Shown here one piece after another: positions 1 to 7,699 of a stretch of DNA of 64,000 nucleotides. The DNA is from Elizabethkingia miricola. GTDB lineage: Bacteria > Bacteroidota > Bacteroidia > Flavobacteriales > Weeksellaceae. Numbering within the stretch: position 1 is the stretch's first letter; the number at the start of each line of letters is the position of its first letter. Under the pieces are notes generated by a model, which was not told where the DNA came from, made no database searches, and saw nothing but the letters and a program-made list of their open reading frames with translations. Both the position numbers and the translations under genes were made by a program. The stretch is from NCBI RefSeq assembly GCF_001675285.1, contig NZ_LSGQ01000003.1:558001-622000 (forward strand), given 5' to 3'.

Positions 1-263
1 GTAAGATAGAAATCTTTTTTCATGGGGTTATGTTTGTTTTATGGTCACTCTCAACCTCCATGATCACTGAAATCAAGCAGGTTTCGGAGTCATTAATTTT
101 ATAGATCAAAGATAAAAGAGTAGAGCGACAAGATATGTCGTTCTATATTTTGTGGATAACTTTTTTGGAAAAAAGAGGTTTATTTTAACCTGGATTTAAA
201 CTCGGAAAATTAATCATTTTGATTATTTTTTCTTTTAGAAAAGCTATGCTAGTATAAACGTTT
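1..263. other. gene-free left edge
   Basis: No convincing reading frame is visible on either strand. The only recognisable signal is one perfect DnaA-box 9-mer (TTATCCACA on the minus strand, 151-159). The stretch lies downstream of the last orphan cassette and may be decayed cassette sequence. Confidence 0.4.
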
Positions 264-371
264 TGCCCGCATCAATTTAATGTATCATGTATAATAAAAC
301 AAGCTGCCTGAAAAGGCGGCTTGATAAGTATTTTGTTAGTCACGAGCTAGAGGCTTGTGCTAGCAAGGGAC
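264..371 (-). repeat. cassette repeat copy A with terminator hairpin
   Basis: Degenerate copy of the repeat that punctuates the genes downstream of the Rhs gene. The central hairpin (301-322; arms AAGCTGCC/GGCGGCTT, one G-T type mismatch) is followed on the minus strand by a T-rich run, so it should terminate transcription of the 376-684 gene. The flank has the second hairpin with CACGAG...TTGTGC arms. The end nearest the window edge has decayed. Confidence 0.7.
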
Positions 372-375
372 TTTT

Positions 376-684
376 TTAATTGAAAAAATTAACTATACCA
401 TAAATTTCATTAAATGAGGAATTTGTGTATATTATTAAGTTTATATTAGATCCTTCTATAGATGTGGATTGTATTTTGGTTTCACATGTATTTCTTATGG
501 TGTTTAATGTTTCCTCAAGGCCTTTTATAGGTCTATTTATCTCTATAGAGATTTCATAACGTACTTGAAATATATCTAAAAAATATTCTCTATCCATAAC
601 AAATGAATTAATTTCTACTATATCAGGAATGAATATATCATTGTAGTATTTATTTATTATTTCTTGTAATTTCCTTCTTTCCAT
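376..684 (-). CDS. orphan small protein, possible immunity protein
   Basis: Predicted soluble, acidic protein of 102 residues without signal peptide or membrane segment. I do not recognise the family. Its place is the last unit in a run of small genes downstream of an Rhs toxin gene, each followed by the same hairpin repeat, which makes an orphan immunity protein the best guess; this is inference from context only. The gene starts at an ATG (684) 62 bp after the stop of the lipoprotein gene, and the gap holds a shortened repeat without its terminator, so the two may be co-transcribed. Confidence 0.55.
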   Translation of the reverse strand: MERRKLQEIINKYYNDIFIPDIVEINSFVMDREYFLDIFQVRYEISIEINRPIKGLEETLNTIRNTCETKIQSTSIEGSNINLIIYTNSSFNEIYGIVNFFN

Positions 685-686
685 TG

Positions 687-725
687 TTTTAGATTTTAGT
701 CATAAGCCAGAGGCTTACGTTAGCG
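687..725 (-). repeat. partial cassette repeat
   Basis: Holds only the end segment of the cassette repeat (stem GTCATAAGCC/GGCTTACG, then GTTAGCGG), clearly related to the segment at 340-366. The central terminator hairpin is missing, so this boundary would not stop transcription from 747-1250 into 376-684. Confidence 0.55.
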
Positions 726-746
726 GAAACGTGATCCGTACATTTT

Positions 747-1250
747 TTACTTGATATCTTGTTTTATGAAGTAAATTTCTGCTCTGGCTCTATCTTTTGT
801 CTTCTTACCATTGACAATTCTAAATAAAAGTGGGCTTTTCATCATCATTGTACTGTCTCCAATTTTAAAAATATAATAAGTAGTGCTAAGTGTATCCAGA
901 TTTTTAAATGTATAGGTTCCAATTGTATTATACTTATTGGCTATAATCACATCTTCATGATTGAACACTCCTTGTTCATTAACAGTTACATTTTCATTGA
1001 CTTTAATTTTGCTTGATGTATCTCGGATATGATCATAGTAAATAATATTTGTTAGCTTCCATTTACCAAAAGCTTTTTCCTGTCGTTCTTTTGATAGATT
1101 TGCTCCTTGATTTAATGCTATATATTTTATAGAATTAGTGTTTTTGTTATTTTTATTATGCTCATTTTTTTTGCAAGAGTATAATATTAGAACAGTAAAA
1201 AGGCTAAATACTATTTTGTTGTTGAATTGATTTAATATCGAGTGCTTCAT
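747..1250 (-). CDS. orphan lipoprotein in Rhs immunity-type array
   Basis: Predicted lipoprotein of 167 residues: a hydrophobic segment around residues 12-25 ends in a lipobox-like L-Y-S-C, followed by a Lys/Asn-rich linker. The rest is a small, probably beta-rich soluble domain that I cannot assign. It follows cassette repeat B directly, with no toxin remnant between. A periplasm-facing lipoprotein could be immunity against an envelope-acting toxin; that is inferred only from the setting. The start is the ATG at 1250, giving a complete signal peptide. Confidence 0.6.
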   Translation of the reverse strand: MKHSILNQFNNKIVFSLFTVLILYSCKKNEHNKNNKNTNSIKYIALNQGANLSKERQEKAFGKWKLTNIIYYDHIRDTSSKIKVNENVTVNEQGVFNHEDVIIANKYNTIGTYTFKNLDTLSTTYYIFKIGDSTMMMKSPLLFRIVNGKKTKDRARAEIYFIKQDIK

Positions 1251-1261
1251 ATTTTTTTGCT

Positions 1262-1345
1262 CATACTTAGTAAATATAATCTTTTAATAAATAAGCTGCC
1301 TGAAAAGGCAGCTTATTCGAATATTCTATGTTAAAAGCTAGATAT
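1262..1345 (-). repeat. cassette repeat copy B with terminator hairpin
   Basis: The central hairpin 1290-1317 is perfect (11-bp arms AATAAGCTGCC, loop TGAAAA) and sits downstream of the frameshifted gene at 1377-1848. Both end segments are eroded: only traces of the AGCTAGA... motif remain at 1334-1342. Confidence 0.7.
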
Positions 1346-1376
1346 CCATACTTGGCGAGGTATCTACTTTAGGTCT

Positions 1377-1848
1377 CTATATTAAAATATCATTTGAATT
1401 AATAATATATTTCCATTCTATATCTGAATTTATCTGATAATTATGATTATTAAACTCTTCATATGTTATGTCATAACTATCAGAATCACTGAATAAAAAT
1501 GTGAATTTTTTGGAATTTATTTTACTCTGAAATAATTCAACACTAAACAAAAAAGGTGCAATCCATTGTTGAGTAGTATCAATTTCACCCAGTATCATGA
1601 TCCCCTGGATTGTGAGTCTTTCATTTTGTGTATTGATGCTCATTATAAGACTGTCATCAATCCATTTATTCATATTACTCCATTCTTCATAATTTGCTTT
1701 CAGAATTGATTCAAGCAACCCTGCCAGTAAAAATGAAGAGTCCCCTAATGTATCATTATAATATTTTGATAATGAATTTTTAAATTCAATATTATTTAAT
1801 AGTTAATTCATGAGTTAACATTTCCAGAATTTCTTGTGATGATTTCAT
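1377..1848 (-). pseudogene. frameshifted orphan immunity-like gene
   Basis: The minus-strand frame from 1803 to 1377 is open but has only a TTG near 1718 as a start. An ATG at 1848, five bases after the stop of the toxin remnant, opens another frame (MKSSQEILEMLTHELTI) that ends at 1792. The two frames overlap in an A/T run at about 1792-1805, and joining them gives a plausible product of about 157 residues. I read this as one immunity-type gene broken by a single-base indel. Alternatives are translation from the TTG or a sequencing error. The family is not recognised. The C-terminal part is rich in aromatic and acidic residues and looks soluble. Confidence 0.55.
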
Positions 1849-1853
1849 TCTTT

Positions 1854-1988
1854 TTATTGGTCTAAATATTTTTCTAATGATTTAATTAAATCTTGTTCAG
1901 CACCTTGCCTTTGACCATGACCTCTATCTCTTCCCATTTTTGACGTTACTTCTATTCTTCTCCTCGCTGGTGCGAGTGTCTCGCTCAT
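1854..1988 (-). pseudogene. 3' remnant of a displaced Rhs toxin C-terminus
   Basis: A 44-codon frame begins inside the end of cassette repeat C and continues as a basic then acidic tail (core residues MGRDRGHGQRQGAEQ) to a stop at 1854, five bases before the immunity-like ATG. The R-G-H-G-Q-R-Q-G-A-E-Q pattern resembles the extreme C-terminus of polymorphic toxins as I remember them. The spacing to the next gene is that of a toxin-immunity pair, so this is probably what remains after the toxin gene body was removed. It is too short to be a functional toxin. Confidence 0.5.
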
Positions 1989-2086
1989 ATCAATGTAAAT
2001 ATACTATGTTTAGTAAAACAAGCTGCCTGAAAAGGCAGCTTGTTGAGATATTTTATTAGTTGTAAACTAGAGGCTCACATGGGCAA
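1962..2086 (-). repeat. cassette repeat copy C with terminator hairpin
   Basis: Near-complete copy: end hairpin GCGAGTGTCTCGC at about 1971-1985, conserved ATGTAAATATACTATG spacer, central perfect hairpin 2017-2044 (AACAAGCTGCC arms) and a weaker third stem at 2062-2078. The central hairpin is followed by T-rich sequence on the minus strand and lies downstream of the 2126-2539 gene. Confidence 0.75.
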
Positions 2087-2125
2087 TTTAGCTTTAGACT
2101 TATATTTATCCAGGGATGTTAGATA

Positions 2126-2539
2126 CTAATTTTTTCTTATCTCATATAATAAATATAAGGATAGAATAAAATTACCTATAATAAATATAATAATAGCATA
2201 AAAAAATATACTTCCCTTTTTATTTACTCTTTCTGGTAATTGATCAAATTTTTTAATATAATCTTTCCATATACCATTATTATCAAAGGTAAAATAACTA
2301 AGTAAAAGGACTAAAATACCTAATATGATAAAATGTACTTTTTTTACTATGAAATTTTCATCAATTAAAATTGCGTAGTAATTAAAAAGAGAAGCTACAA
2401 ACCATACTTCAAGTGCGATCATAGCAAGGCTTGCTTTAAAATCTGTTAAAAAAGCTCCGCCAGATATTGTGGAAGTATAATCTATTAACTTATACATTTT
2501 GTAAAAAAAATAATAATAAGCGCGTTTTATGTATGTCAT
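2126..2539 (-). CDS. orphan membrane protein of the Rhs array
   Basis: Predicted membrane protein of 137 residues with about three helices (roughly residues 35-58, 67-85 and 108-132) and a Lys/Asn-ended tail. No family assigned. It sits between cassette repeats D and C. Only about 35 bp separate its ATG from repeat D, too little to show a clear toxin remnant. Small multi-pass proteins in such arrays often protect against pore-forming or membrane-acting toxins; for this gene that is inference. The start ATG at 2539 gives a basic N-terminus before the first helix. Confidence 0.6.
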   Translation of the reverse strand: MTYIKRAYYYFFYKMYKLIDYTSTISGGAFLTDFKASLAMIALEVWFVASLFNYYAILIDENFIVKKVHFIILGILVLLLSYFTFDNNGIWKDYIKKFDQLPERVNKKGSIFFYAIIIFIIGNFILSLYLLYEIRKN

Positions 2540-2574
2540 AATTACAATTGTATTGTCGGGTTACTAATATATAA

Positions 2575-2704
2575 CCCCGCCGATGAGAGAGTCTCGCTCG
2601 TATCAATGTAAATATACTATGTTTAATAAAACAAGCTGCCTGAAAAGGCAGCTTGATAAGTATTTTTGTATTAGCCACGAGCTAGAAGCTCGTGCTAGCG
2701 GGAG
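2575..2704 (-). repeat. cassette repeat copy D with terminator hairpin
   Basis: Full-length copy. From left: GAGAGAGTCTCGCTC stem, ATGTAAATATACTATG spacer, central hairpin 2632-2655 (CAAGCTGCC/GGCAGCTTG, loop TGAAAA), TAAGTATTTTTGTATTAG spacer, CACGAGC/GCTCGTG stem and GCTAGCGGG end. It ends about 11 bases before the stop codon of the 2716-3147 gene. Confidence 0.8.
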
Positions 2705-2715
2705 GATAGCTTTTA

Positions 2716-3147
2716 TTATTCGTTAATAGCTTTGTTTTTGTAAGAAAAAATTAAAATATTCAGCATTACAAGACTTACTAAAAATAAAATTGATGATTTT
2801 GCATAAATATCTATTTGGATAATTTCTCTAAATAGAATCATGTTTTTAAACCAAATAACAAATAAAATCATTGAAGAATACAAAATATATTTTGATTTTT
2901 TAATGAATATTGTAAATATGAATAGCAATATGGATAATATTATTTCCAGGTATAATATGAAAAAATTACTTTGGTACTCCGCACTTAGATTTATATACTT
3001 CCAGTTTGATGGATTAAACAGTTGCATCAATGTGTCTAAATCTACTATAGGATGTGGTGACGAAAAATTATAGGCGATTTTTACACTTAAAAAGCCGTAA
3101 ATAGCCAATAGAGATAAGCCAATAAGTATGATCTTTTTATTTTTCAT
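2716..3147 (-). CDS. orphan four-helix membrane protein of the Rhs array
   Basis: Predicted integral membrane protein of 143 residues: helices near residues 4-26, 62-84, 88-107 and 119-138. It lies 20 bp downstream of a short frame that looks like the tail of a displaced toxin (3168-3272), and its stop is almost joined to repeat D. This is the layout expected of an orphan immunity gene left behind when a toxin tip was exchanged. The protein family is not recognised, so the role is inferred. An open frame on the opposite strand (2840-3073) is a shadow. Confidence 0.6.
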   Translation of the reverse strand: MKNKKIILIGLSLLAIYGFLSVKIAYNFSSPHPIVDLDTLMQLFNPSNWKYINLSAEYQSNFFILYLEIILSILLFIFTIFIKKSKYILYSSMILFVIWFKNMILFREIIQIDIYAKSSILFLVSLVMLNILIFSYKNKAINE

Positions 3148-3167
3148 AATCTAATTTTTTCTGTTAA

Positions 3168-3272
3168 TTAACTACCCGTTCCGGTACCTCCATTTTGTTG
3201 TCCAGTTCTAACGTTTGGTTGAACTTGAAAATTATTCCAATTTACCTTTTTAAACCAATCGATTGGATTAAT
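3168..3272 (-). pseudogene. 3' remnant of a second displaced toxin C-terminus
   Basis: Immediately after repeat E an open frame reads INPIDWFKKVNWNNFQVQPN, then a Gly/Thr-rich tail ending in GTGTGS and a stop at 3168. The frame stays open back through the repeat but has no start of its own outside the repeat. It precedes the 2716-3147 gene by 20 bp. I interpret it as the last 34 codons of an Rhs-type protein whose body was lost. Confidence 0.45.
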
Positions 3273-3403
3273 CCCCCGCTGGTGCGAGCGTTTCGCTCGT
3301 ACTAATGTAAATATAATATGTATAATAAAATAAGCTGCCTGAAAAGGCAGCTTGATAAGTATTTTTGTATTTGTCACGAGCCGGAGGCTCGCGCTGGTGG
3401 GGG
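3273..3403 (-). repeat. cassette repeat copy E with terminator hairpin
   Basis: The most complete copy, 131 bp, and it abuts the stop codon of the immunity gene at 3404. Three stem-loops are visible: GCGAGCGTTTCGCTCG at 3284-3299, the terminator AAGCTGCC-TGAAAA-GGCAGCTT at 3332-3353, and CGAGCC-GGAGGCTCG at 3377-3391. CGCTGGTG is repeated directly near both ends (3278-3285 and 3392-3399). Confidence 0.8.
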
Positions 3404-3739
3404 TTAAGTATTATTAATGAGTTCTTTTATTTCATCACAAATAATAATAACCTCATGCCATTTTTCATTAGTCTTGACCAAATCTACTTTCCATAAGTTT
3501 AATTCTTGTAATCTCAATACTTTTTCTCTTAACAAAATACATTTATCTCGTATTTCAATAGTAATAAGTTTAGAATCTAATAATTTTTTTAATGAATCTT
3601 CATGTAAGAACGAAATAACTTCAATGTCAAATTCCTCAAAAATTTCATATTCTATTTCATCCTTACTTAAATTAAAAATAAATGAGCCACAATGTGATAG
3701 GGTATCCAAGAATAAATCATATAATTTTTTTGTATCCAT
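3404..3739 (-). CDS. cognate immunity protein of the Rhs toxin (predicted)
   Basis: Predicted soluble, acidic, largely helical protein of 111 residues with no signal peptide. It begins 8 bp after the stop of the Rhs gene on the same strand, the standard position for the immunity gene of a polymorphic toxin. I do not recognise the Pfam family. If the pairing is right, it binds the C-terminal 90 or so residues of the Rhs protein in the cytoplasm of the producer. The cassette repeat begins right after its stop codon, so toxin and immunity genes probably share a transcript that ends at 3332-3353. Confidence 0.7.
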   Translation of the reverse strand: MDTKKLYDLFLDTLSHCGSFIFNLSKDEIEYEIFEEFDIEVISFLHEDSLKKLLDSKLITIEIRDKCILLREKVLRLQELNLWKVDLVKTNEKWHEVIIICDEIKELINNT

Positions 3740-3747
3740 AATTAATA

Positions 3748-6700
3748 TTATTTGTAAATAATTGTTGCTTTATCTCCTGCTCTATGGAGATAAGTAGAAG
3801 GATTTACTATTTTTGTTTTTCCTAATTCTCCTGAAGAAAATCCCCAGTATTCTGCCCCTCCGTGGGCCGAGCTACTTTGGTTGTAAAAAATAGATTTATC
3901 TCCATTTGTGAACTTCCATCCCATCCCATTACTTCCATAACTTCCAGATGTCCACCCTTCACCCAAATGTGCTGCCATTTGCTCTTGGGAAGTTCCCCAT
4001 AAAGCTTTCGCATTATTAACGATGCCTGCAAATCCTTTACTTGTAGGATTGGCTATTTGCACCCCTAAACTTCCTAAGGCATCACCACTTGTAGAGCCTG
4101 TTAAAGACCAAGACAATTTAGCAGCTAAGCCTATTTTTGCCAAGGCAAACTCCGTTGTAATTCCCGAAACACTTCCTTGTAGCCCATATAACCCCGCAAC
4201 AGCTAAACGTCCTGATGGGTTTCCCATAGCAACTTCTGGTGTATTAGATCCAGATGCTTCTTTTAGCATTGGAGTATTTGAGTCTCCAAAAGCTAGCGTA
4301 CTCATTAATGGGCCATTTTGCCCTGCCTGAATTAAAGGATCTAAATTGGTAGCTAACCCCCCTAATATTGCATTGTTTTTAAAGTTGCCATCCGAATTTA
4401 AAACTGTTGTAGATCCTCCTTCTGCTGTATATTCTCCAGATTTCCCTAGATATGTTTCATTTTTTCCAGCTGTTGCTTGACTTGTGGCATCATTATTCCA
4501 ATAAACACTATTGTTTTTATAATTATAAACCCAATCTTTAGTTTCTCTACCATCCGGATCAATAAACCTAATTGGATTATTGAATGCATAATTATACGGG
4601 CTGTGTCTTGTCATTTTCTCCGCCAATGGATCCACCACTCCCCAACGTCCTAATTCCGGCATATACATTCTGGCCCCATAATCATACATTCCTGTTTCCT
4701 GTAATTCCTTACCATTGTATTTGTACTGATAAGCATTATTGGCTAAAGAAGTAGAGTTGTATCCCTGATGTTTTAATCCAAACGGGTAGTAGTTATTTTC
4801 TTCAATGATCTCTGCTCCGCCAGAAGCACCTTTTGTGTAGCTTAGTCTTACATTTCCAAGGTGGTCTGTGTAATTGTAAATATACTTATTTTTGGTAAGA
4901 TCATAATAACCTTCCGAAGTCGGTACAAATTGTAATACTCCATTTTCATATTGGAATCCATCCAGATAATCTGTTGTTTTACCTCCAAATACCTTTTTTA
5001 CTTTAGAACCATCTGCGCGGTATACATAATCTGTATTCCCAATGGAAGCTGTAATACTGCTTGGCAGGTTCAGGTAATTGTAAGCTATATTCGAAATTCC
5101 TTTATCCAGATGATTCACCATATTGCCATTGATGTCATAAACAATTGTGTTTCCACCTACCGGATAACCCGCTGCATTTCCTGAAGCATCGTTCACCCGG
5201 ATCAGTTTATTACTATTTCCGGATTGATCGTAGGTATAATTCAGCTGATCCATTAATCCGGCACCCTGACCGGTTCTTTGCAATCCGGTGATATTCCCGT
5301 TCAGATCATAATTTAATTTCTCCGCATAAGATCCACTAGCAGCTCCGGCATTATCCCAATAACTGCCTTCTTTTAATCGGTTTACCCCATCATATTGGTA
5401 ACTATAGCGTCTTAGTGTTCCGTCACTTTGTGTTGCCCAATCGGTTTCCGCAATATTGCCATTGTACTTTTTAGAAGTTCCGGAAGGATTAATATACTTT
5501 AGTTCAAACCCGAAAAGCTTATTCAGCAAATTCTTTGGGTTATTCATTTTGGTTAAAGCTCCACGAATGTTGTATTCGTTTTTGATGGACTGAATACCAT
5601 TTCCAATATTTCGGGCTTCCAACTGCCCAAGTTCATTGTAAATATTCTCAGTCAAAACTTCCACAGGACCACTATTCACCTGATGGGTATGTTTTACCAG
5701 GCGATTCTGATGGTCATAAGAAAAATCTTCTTTCATCACCATTTCCCCGGATGAAGCATCTCTTTTATGATAGGTTGTTGTACTGGTAGGTACTCCTGAG
5801 AAAGCTAATACAGAACTTGTTCTGGTATAACCGCCAAGATGGTTCTGAGATTCTGTGGCTACAGGTCTGGCTTTATCATCATACCAGGTATAGGATTTTG
5901 TCCAGCCATTATCCTCAATATTCTTGACCATAGAAGCGACCGGAAGTCCTTTGGTACTTCTTCCATTCACCGGAACAGAACCCAGAACCGAAGCACCATT
6001 AAACACTGCCGGACTTCCCGGTGGATACTCATCATAATAGTTAACGGTTAACAGAGTAAAGTTACTAACAGGGTAGGCTGAACTGCTGTAATAAACAGTT
6101 GCTCCATTCTGTGCAAAACCGGAAGTACTTCTTTCTTCGTTATTAACACCAAAATGAACCATATTGCTTTGTTGAGCATCTCTTCCCGGAGCACTATCCA
6201 GTAATCCTGTATAAGCGACTCTTCCGAATTTATCATACTTGGTAAAGAGCCATTTATTCTGCTGGCGGAGTTTTCCATCCTGAGTTAATACCAGTCTGTC
6301 CTGCTTATCATAAACCATATACTCCCAGTCTTTTCCCGGAAGCTTCTTTTCCACGAGTCTGTTCTGACCATCATAACGGTACTGATAAGCCAGCTCATTA
6401 AGGAGTGTAGCATCAATACCTTTGTCAATAGCGAGAGGTGGAATAACAAAAGCGAGTTGATCATACTCATTGTACACATAGTAAGTATCCATATCATGAG
6501 AGCCATCATTCTTCCGAACCAGAACAGTCTGTCCCTGTCCGTTTTTAAATTCTATTGTTGAATTTCCATCTTCATCGGTAACGACATTCTTGTATAAGCT
6601 ATTGGCTCCGTAGGTACCACTTAAACCCAAAACAGAAACTGTTGCATTATTACTCCAGGAAGTACTGGTGGTATAACGGTAGACTTCACCATCAGCATTG

Positions 6701-7368
6701 GCCTGATATTGAAACTGTATCTTTTTACCATCCCAGTCAGAACCGGGAGCAGCCTGAGCAAGGATTCTATCCAAAGGAGAGTTTTCGAGTATTTTTTCTC
6801 CATAAGCCAATGGATCTGTAGATCCGTCAGCTTTCTTGTAATAACCAGAAGCAGCGGTCTGAACTCCGGATTGTATATTTCCGTTTTTCGAACCCATCGG
6901 AACCGGAAGCCACGACTGTACCTGACGGCCGAAGCTGTCATATGGAATCTCGGTTGCTAAGTCATTACCTAGAGGTGTAGACTTAATAGAAAGCTCCTGC
7001 TTGGGTCTGCCAAGTCCGTCGAAATAGGAGATACTCTGCTGCTGAGGGGCGGCAGGATCTGAGGAAGAACGTGGTGCCAGATAAGTACGCGAGTAGATGT
7101 AATTCTCATTCACCGATATGGAAGCTGTCGGATTAGGAGAATTATAATTTGGCGTAGGGTTGGGGTTGGAGGAAGCTCCCAGAGAAGCCCTGAAGCTATT
7201 GACGGCAGGTGAAGCGGCATTGAACCCTGGCAGGAGCCTGATGCTGTAAGGATCGGAAACAGACTTGTTTTGTTCTGTTACCGGATTGGTGAGAATAATC
7301 TGGGCATGGGATGAAAGAGTCCCTGCCATGAGAATTCCCATGGTATAAAAATGTTTGAACTTAAACAT
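3748..7368 (-). CDS. Rhs/YD-repeat polymorphic toxin with DUF6443 region
   Basis: Protein of 1206 residues. It has a Sec signal peptide (residues 1-22, ending S-H-A-Q), a Pro/Ser/Asn-rich linker, a DUF6443-type region (about 85-230), many YD repeats, and the RHS core motif (Y-G-A-R-M-Y through F-I-D-P-D-G-R-E, ending near residue 942). The core forms a hollow shell that encloses the toxin in characterised relatives. The 264-residue C-terminus has a Gly/Ala-rich middle and a compact last domain (about 1120-1206) with conserved-looking Gly, Trp, His and Tyr (G-W-K-F, S-A-H-G-G-A-E-Y-W). I cannot name the toxin family; a nuclease is possible but unproven. No VgrG, PAAR or T9SS sorting domain is present, so the route to a target cell is unknown. 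Confidence 0.88.
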   Translation of the reverse strand: MFKFKHFYTMGILMAGTLSSHAQIILTNPVTEQNKSVSDPYSIRLLPGFNAASPAVNSFRASLGASSNPNPTPNYNSPNPTASISVNENYIYSRTYLAPRSSSDPAAPQQQSISYFDGLGRPKQELSIKSTPLGNDLATEIPYDSFGRQVQSWLPVPMGSKNGNIQSGVQTAASGYYKKADGSTDPLAYGEKILENSPLDRILAQAAPGSDWDGKKIQFQYQANADGEVYRYTTSTSWSNNATVSVLGLSGTYGANSLYKNVVTDEDGNSTIEFKNGQGQTVLVRKNDGSHDMDTYYVYNEYDQLAFVIPPLAIDKGIDATLLNELAYQYRYDGQNRLVEKKLPGKDWEYMVYDKQDRLVLTQDGKLRQQNKWLFTKYDKFGRVAYTGLLDSAPGRDAQQSNMVHFGVNNEERSTSGFAQNGATVYYSSSAYPVSNFTLLTVNYYDEYPPGSPAVFNGASVLGSVPVNGRSTKGLPVASMVKNIEDNGWTKSYTWYDDKARPVATESQNHLGGYTRTSSVLAFSGVPTSTTTYHKRDASSGEMVMKEDFSYDHQNRLVKHTHQVNSGPVEVLTENIYNELGQLEARNIGNGIQSIKNEYNIRGALTKMNNPKNLLNKLFGFELKYINPSGTSKKYNGNIAETDWATQSDGTLRRYSYQYDGVNRLKEGSYWDNAGAASGSYAEKLNYDLNGNITGLQRTGQGAGLMDQLNYTYDQSGNSNKLIRVNDASGNAAGYPVGGNTIVYDINGNMVNHLDKGISNIAYNYLNLPSSITASIGNTDYVYRADGSKVKKVFGGKTTDYLDGFQYENGVLQFVPTSEGYYDLTKNKYIYNYTDHLGNVRLSYTKGASGGAEIIEENNYYPFGLKHQGYNSTSLANNAYQYKYNGKELQETGMYDYGARMYMPELGRWGVVDPLAEKMTRHSPYNYAFNNPIRFIDPDGRETKDWVYNYKNNSVYWNNDATSQATAGKNETYLGKSGEYTAEGGSTTVLNSDGNFKNNAILGGLATNLDPLIQAGQNGPLMSTLAFGDSNTPMLKEASGSNTPEVAMGNPSGRLAVAGLYGLQGSVSGITTEFALAKIGLAAKLSWSLTGSTSGDALGSLGVQIANPTSKGFAGIVNNAKALWGTSQEQMAAHLGEGWTSGSYGSNGMGWKFTNGDKSIFYNQSSSAHGGAEYWGFSSGELGKTKIVNPSTYLHRAGDKATIIYK

Positions 7369-7490
7369 AACGATTTGGGTTTTAAAGATTAATAATTACT
7401 TTTTGCGATTTTTTGTGTTTTTGTTTTTCAGTGATTTAGTTATAAAGTTGACAGGTTGTAAGGATTTAAGTTATATGGTTTGGTGGTTAT

Positions 7491-7560
7491 CAGTTATCAG
7501 TTATCAGTTATCAACCATCAACCATCAACCATCAACCATCAACCATCAACCATCAACCGA
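7491..7560. repeat. 7-bp tandem repeat array in the Rhs leader
   Basis: Ten uninterrupted heptamers: three CAGTTAT, six CAACCAT and one CAACCGA. It lies between the promoter-like element at 7581-7620 and the Rhs start at 7368, so it would be transcribed as leader RNA. A near-identical array is at 16736-16819. Confidence 0.9.
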
Positions 7561-7580
7561 TAACCAATAACCTTTACAGA

Positions 7581-7620
7581 ACAAATGTCCTGATTGGTGA
7601 CGCCAAAACTTGACGCATTA
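7581..7620 (-). promoter_or_regulatory. shared promoter/operator element, copy 1
   Basis: On the minus strand: TAATGCGTCAAGTT, then TTTTG, 14 bp, then GACATTTG (a one-mismatch TAnnTTTG -7 box). The inverted repeat GCGTCAAGTTTTGGCGTC is nearly perfect. It aligns without gaps with three other copies and sits 213 bp upstream of the Rhs start. Confidence 0.7.
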
Positions 7621-7699
7621 AAAAAGAGTTTTAGCTTTTTTGTGTTTTTTTGAAAGGGTAGTAATAAGAACTACCAAAGGTTCAGCTATAAGGCTATAG

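Noticed and set aside
3168-3377. 69-residue protein-coding gene across repeat E
   Set aside because: The first half is translation of the hairpin repeat from a GTG; the same happens at repeat D (2490-2678). Only the part after the repeat looks like former coding sequence.
264-3403. Integron cassette array
   Set aside because: The gene-plus-repeat layout is reminiscent of one, but there is no integrase, no attC-type core site (GTTRRRY) and the repeats act as terminators; an Rhs exchange array fits better.
3748-7368. T6SS-delivered Rhs effector
   Set aside because: The protein has a Sec signal, no PAAR or N-terminal trafficking motif is visible and there is no VgrG/Hcp gene in the window; the export route stays open.
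7491-7560. CRISPR-like array
   Set aside because: The unit is 7 bp, repeats are contiguous without spacers and no cas gene is present; it is a simple tandem repeat.
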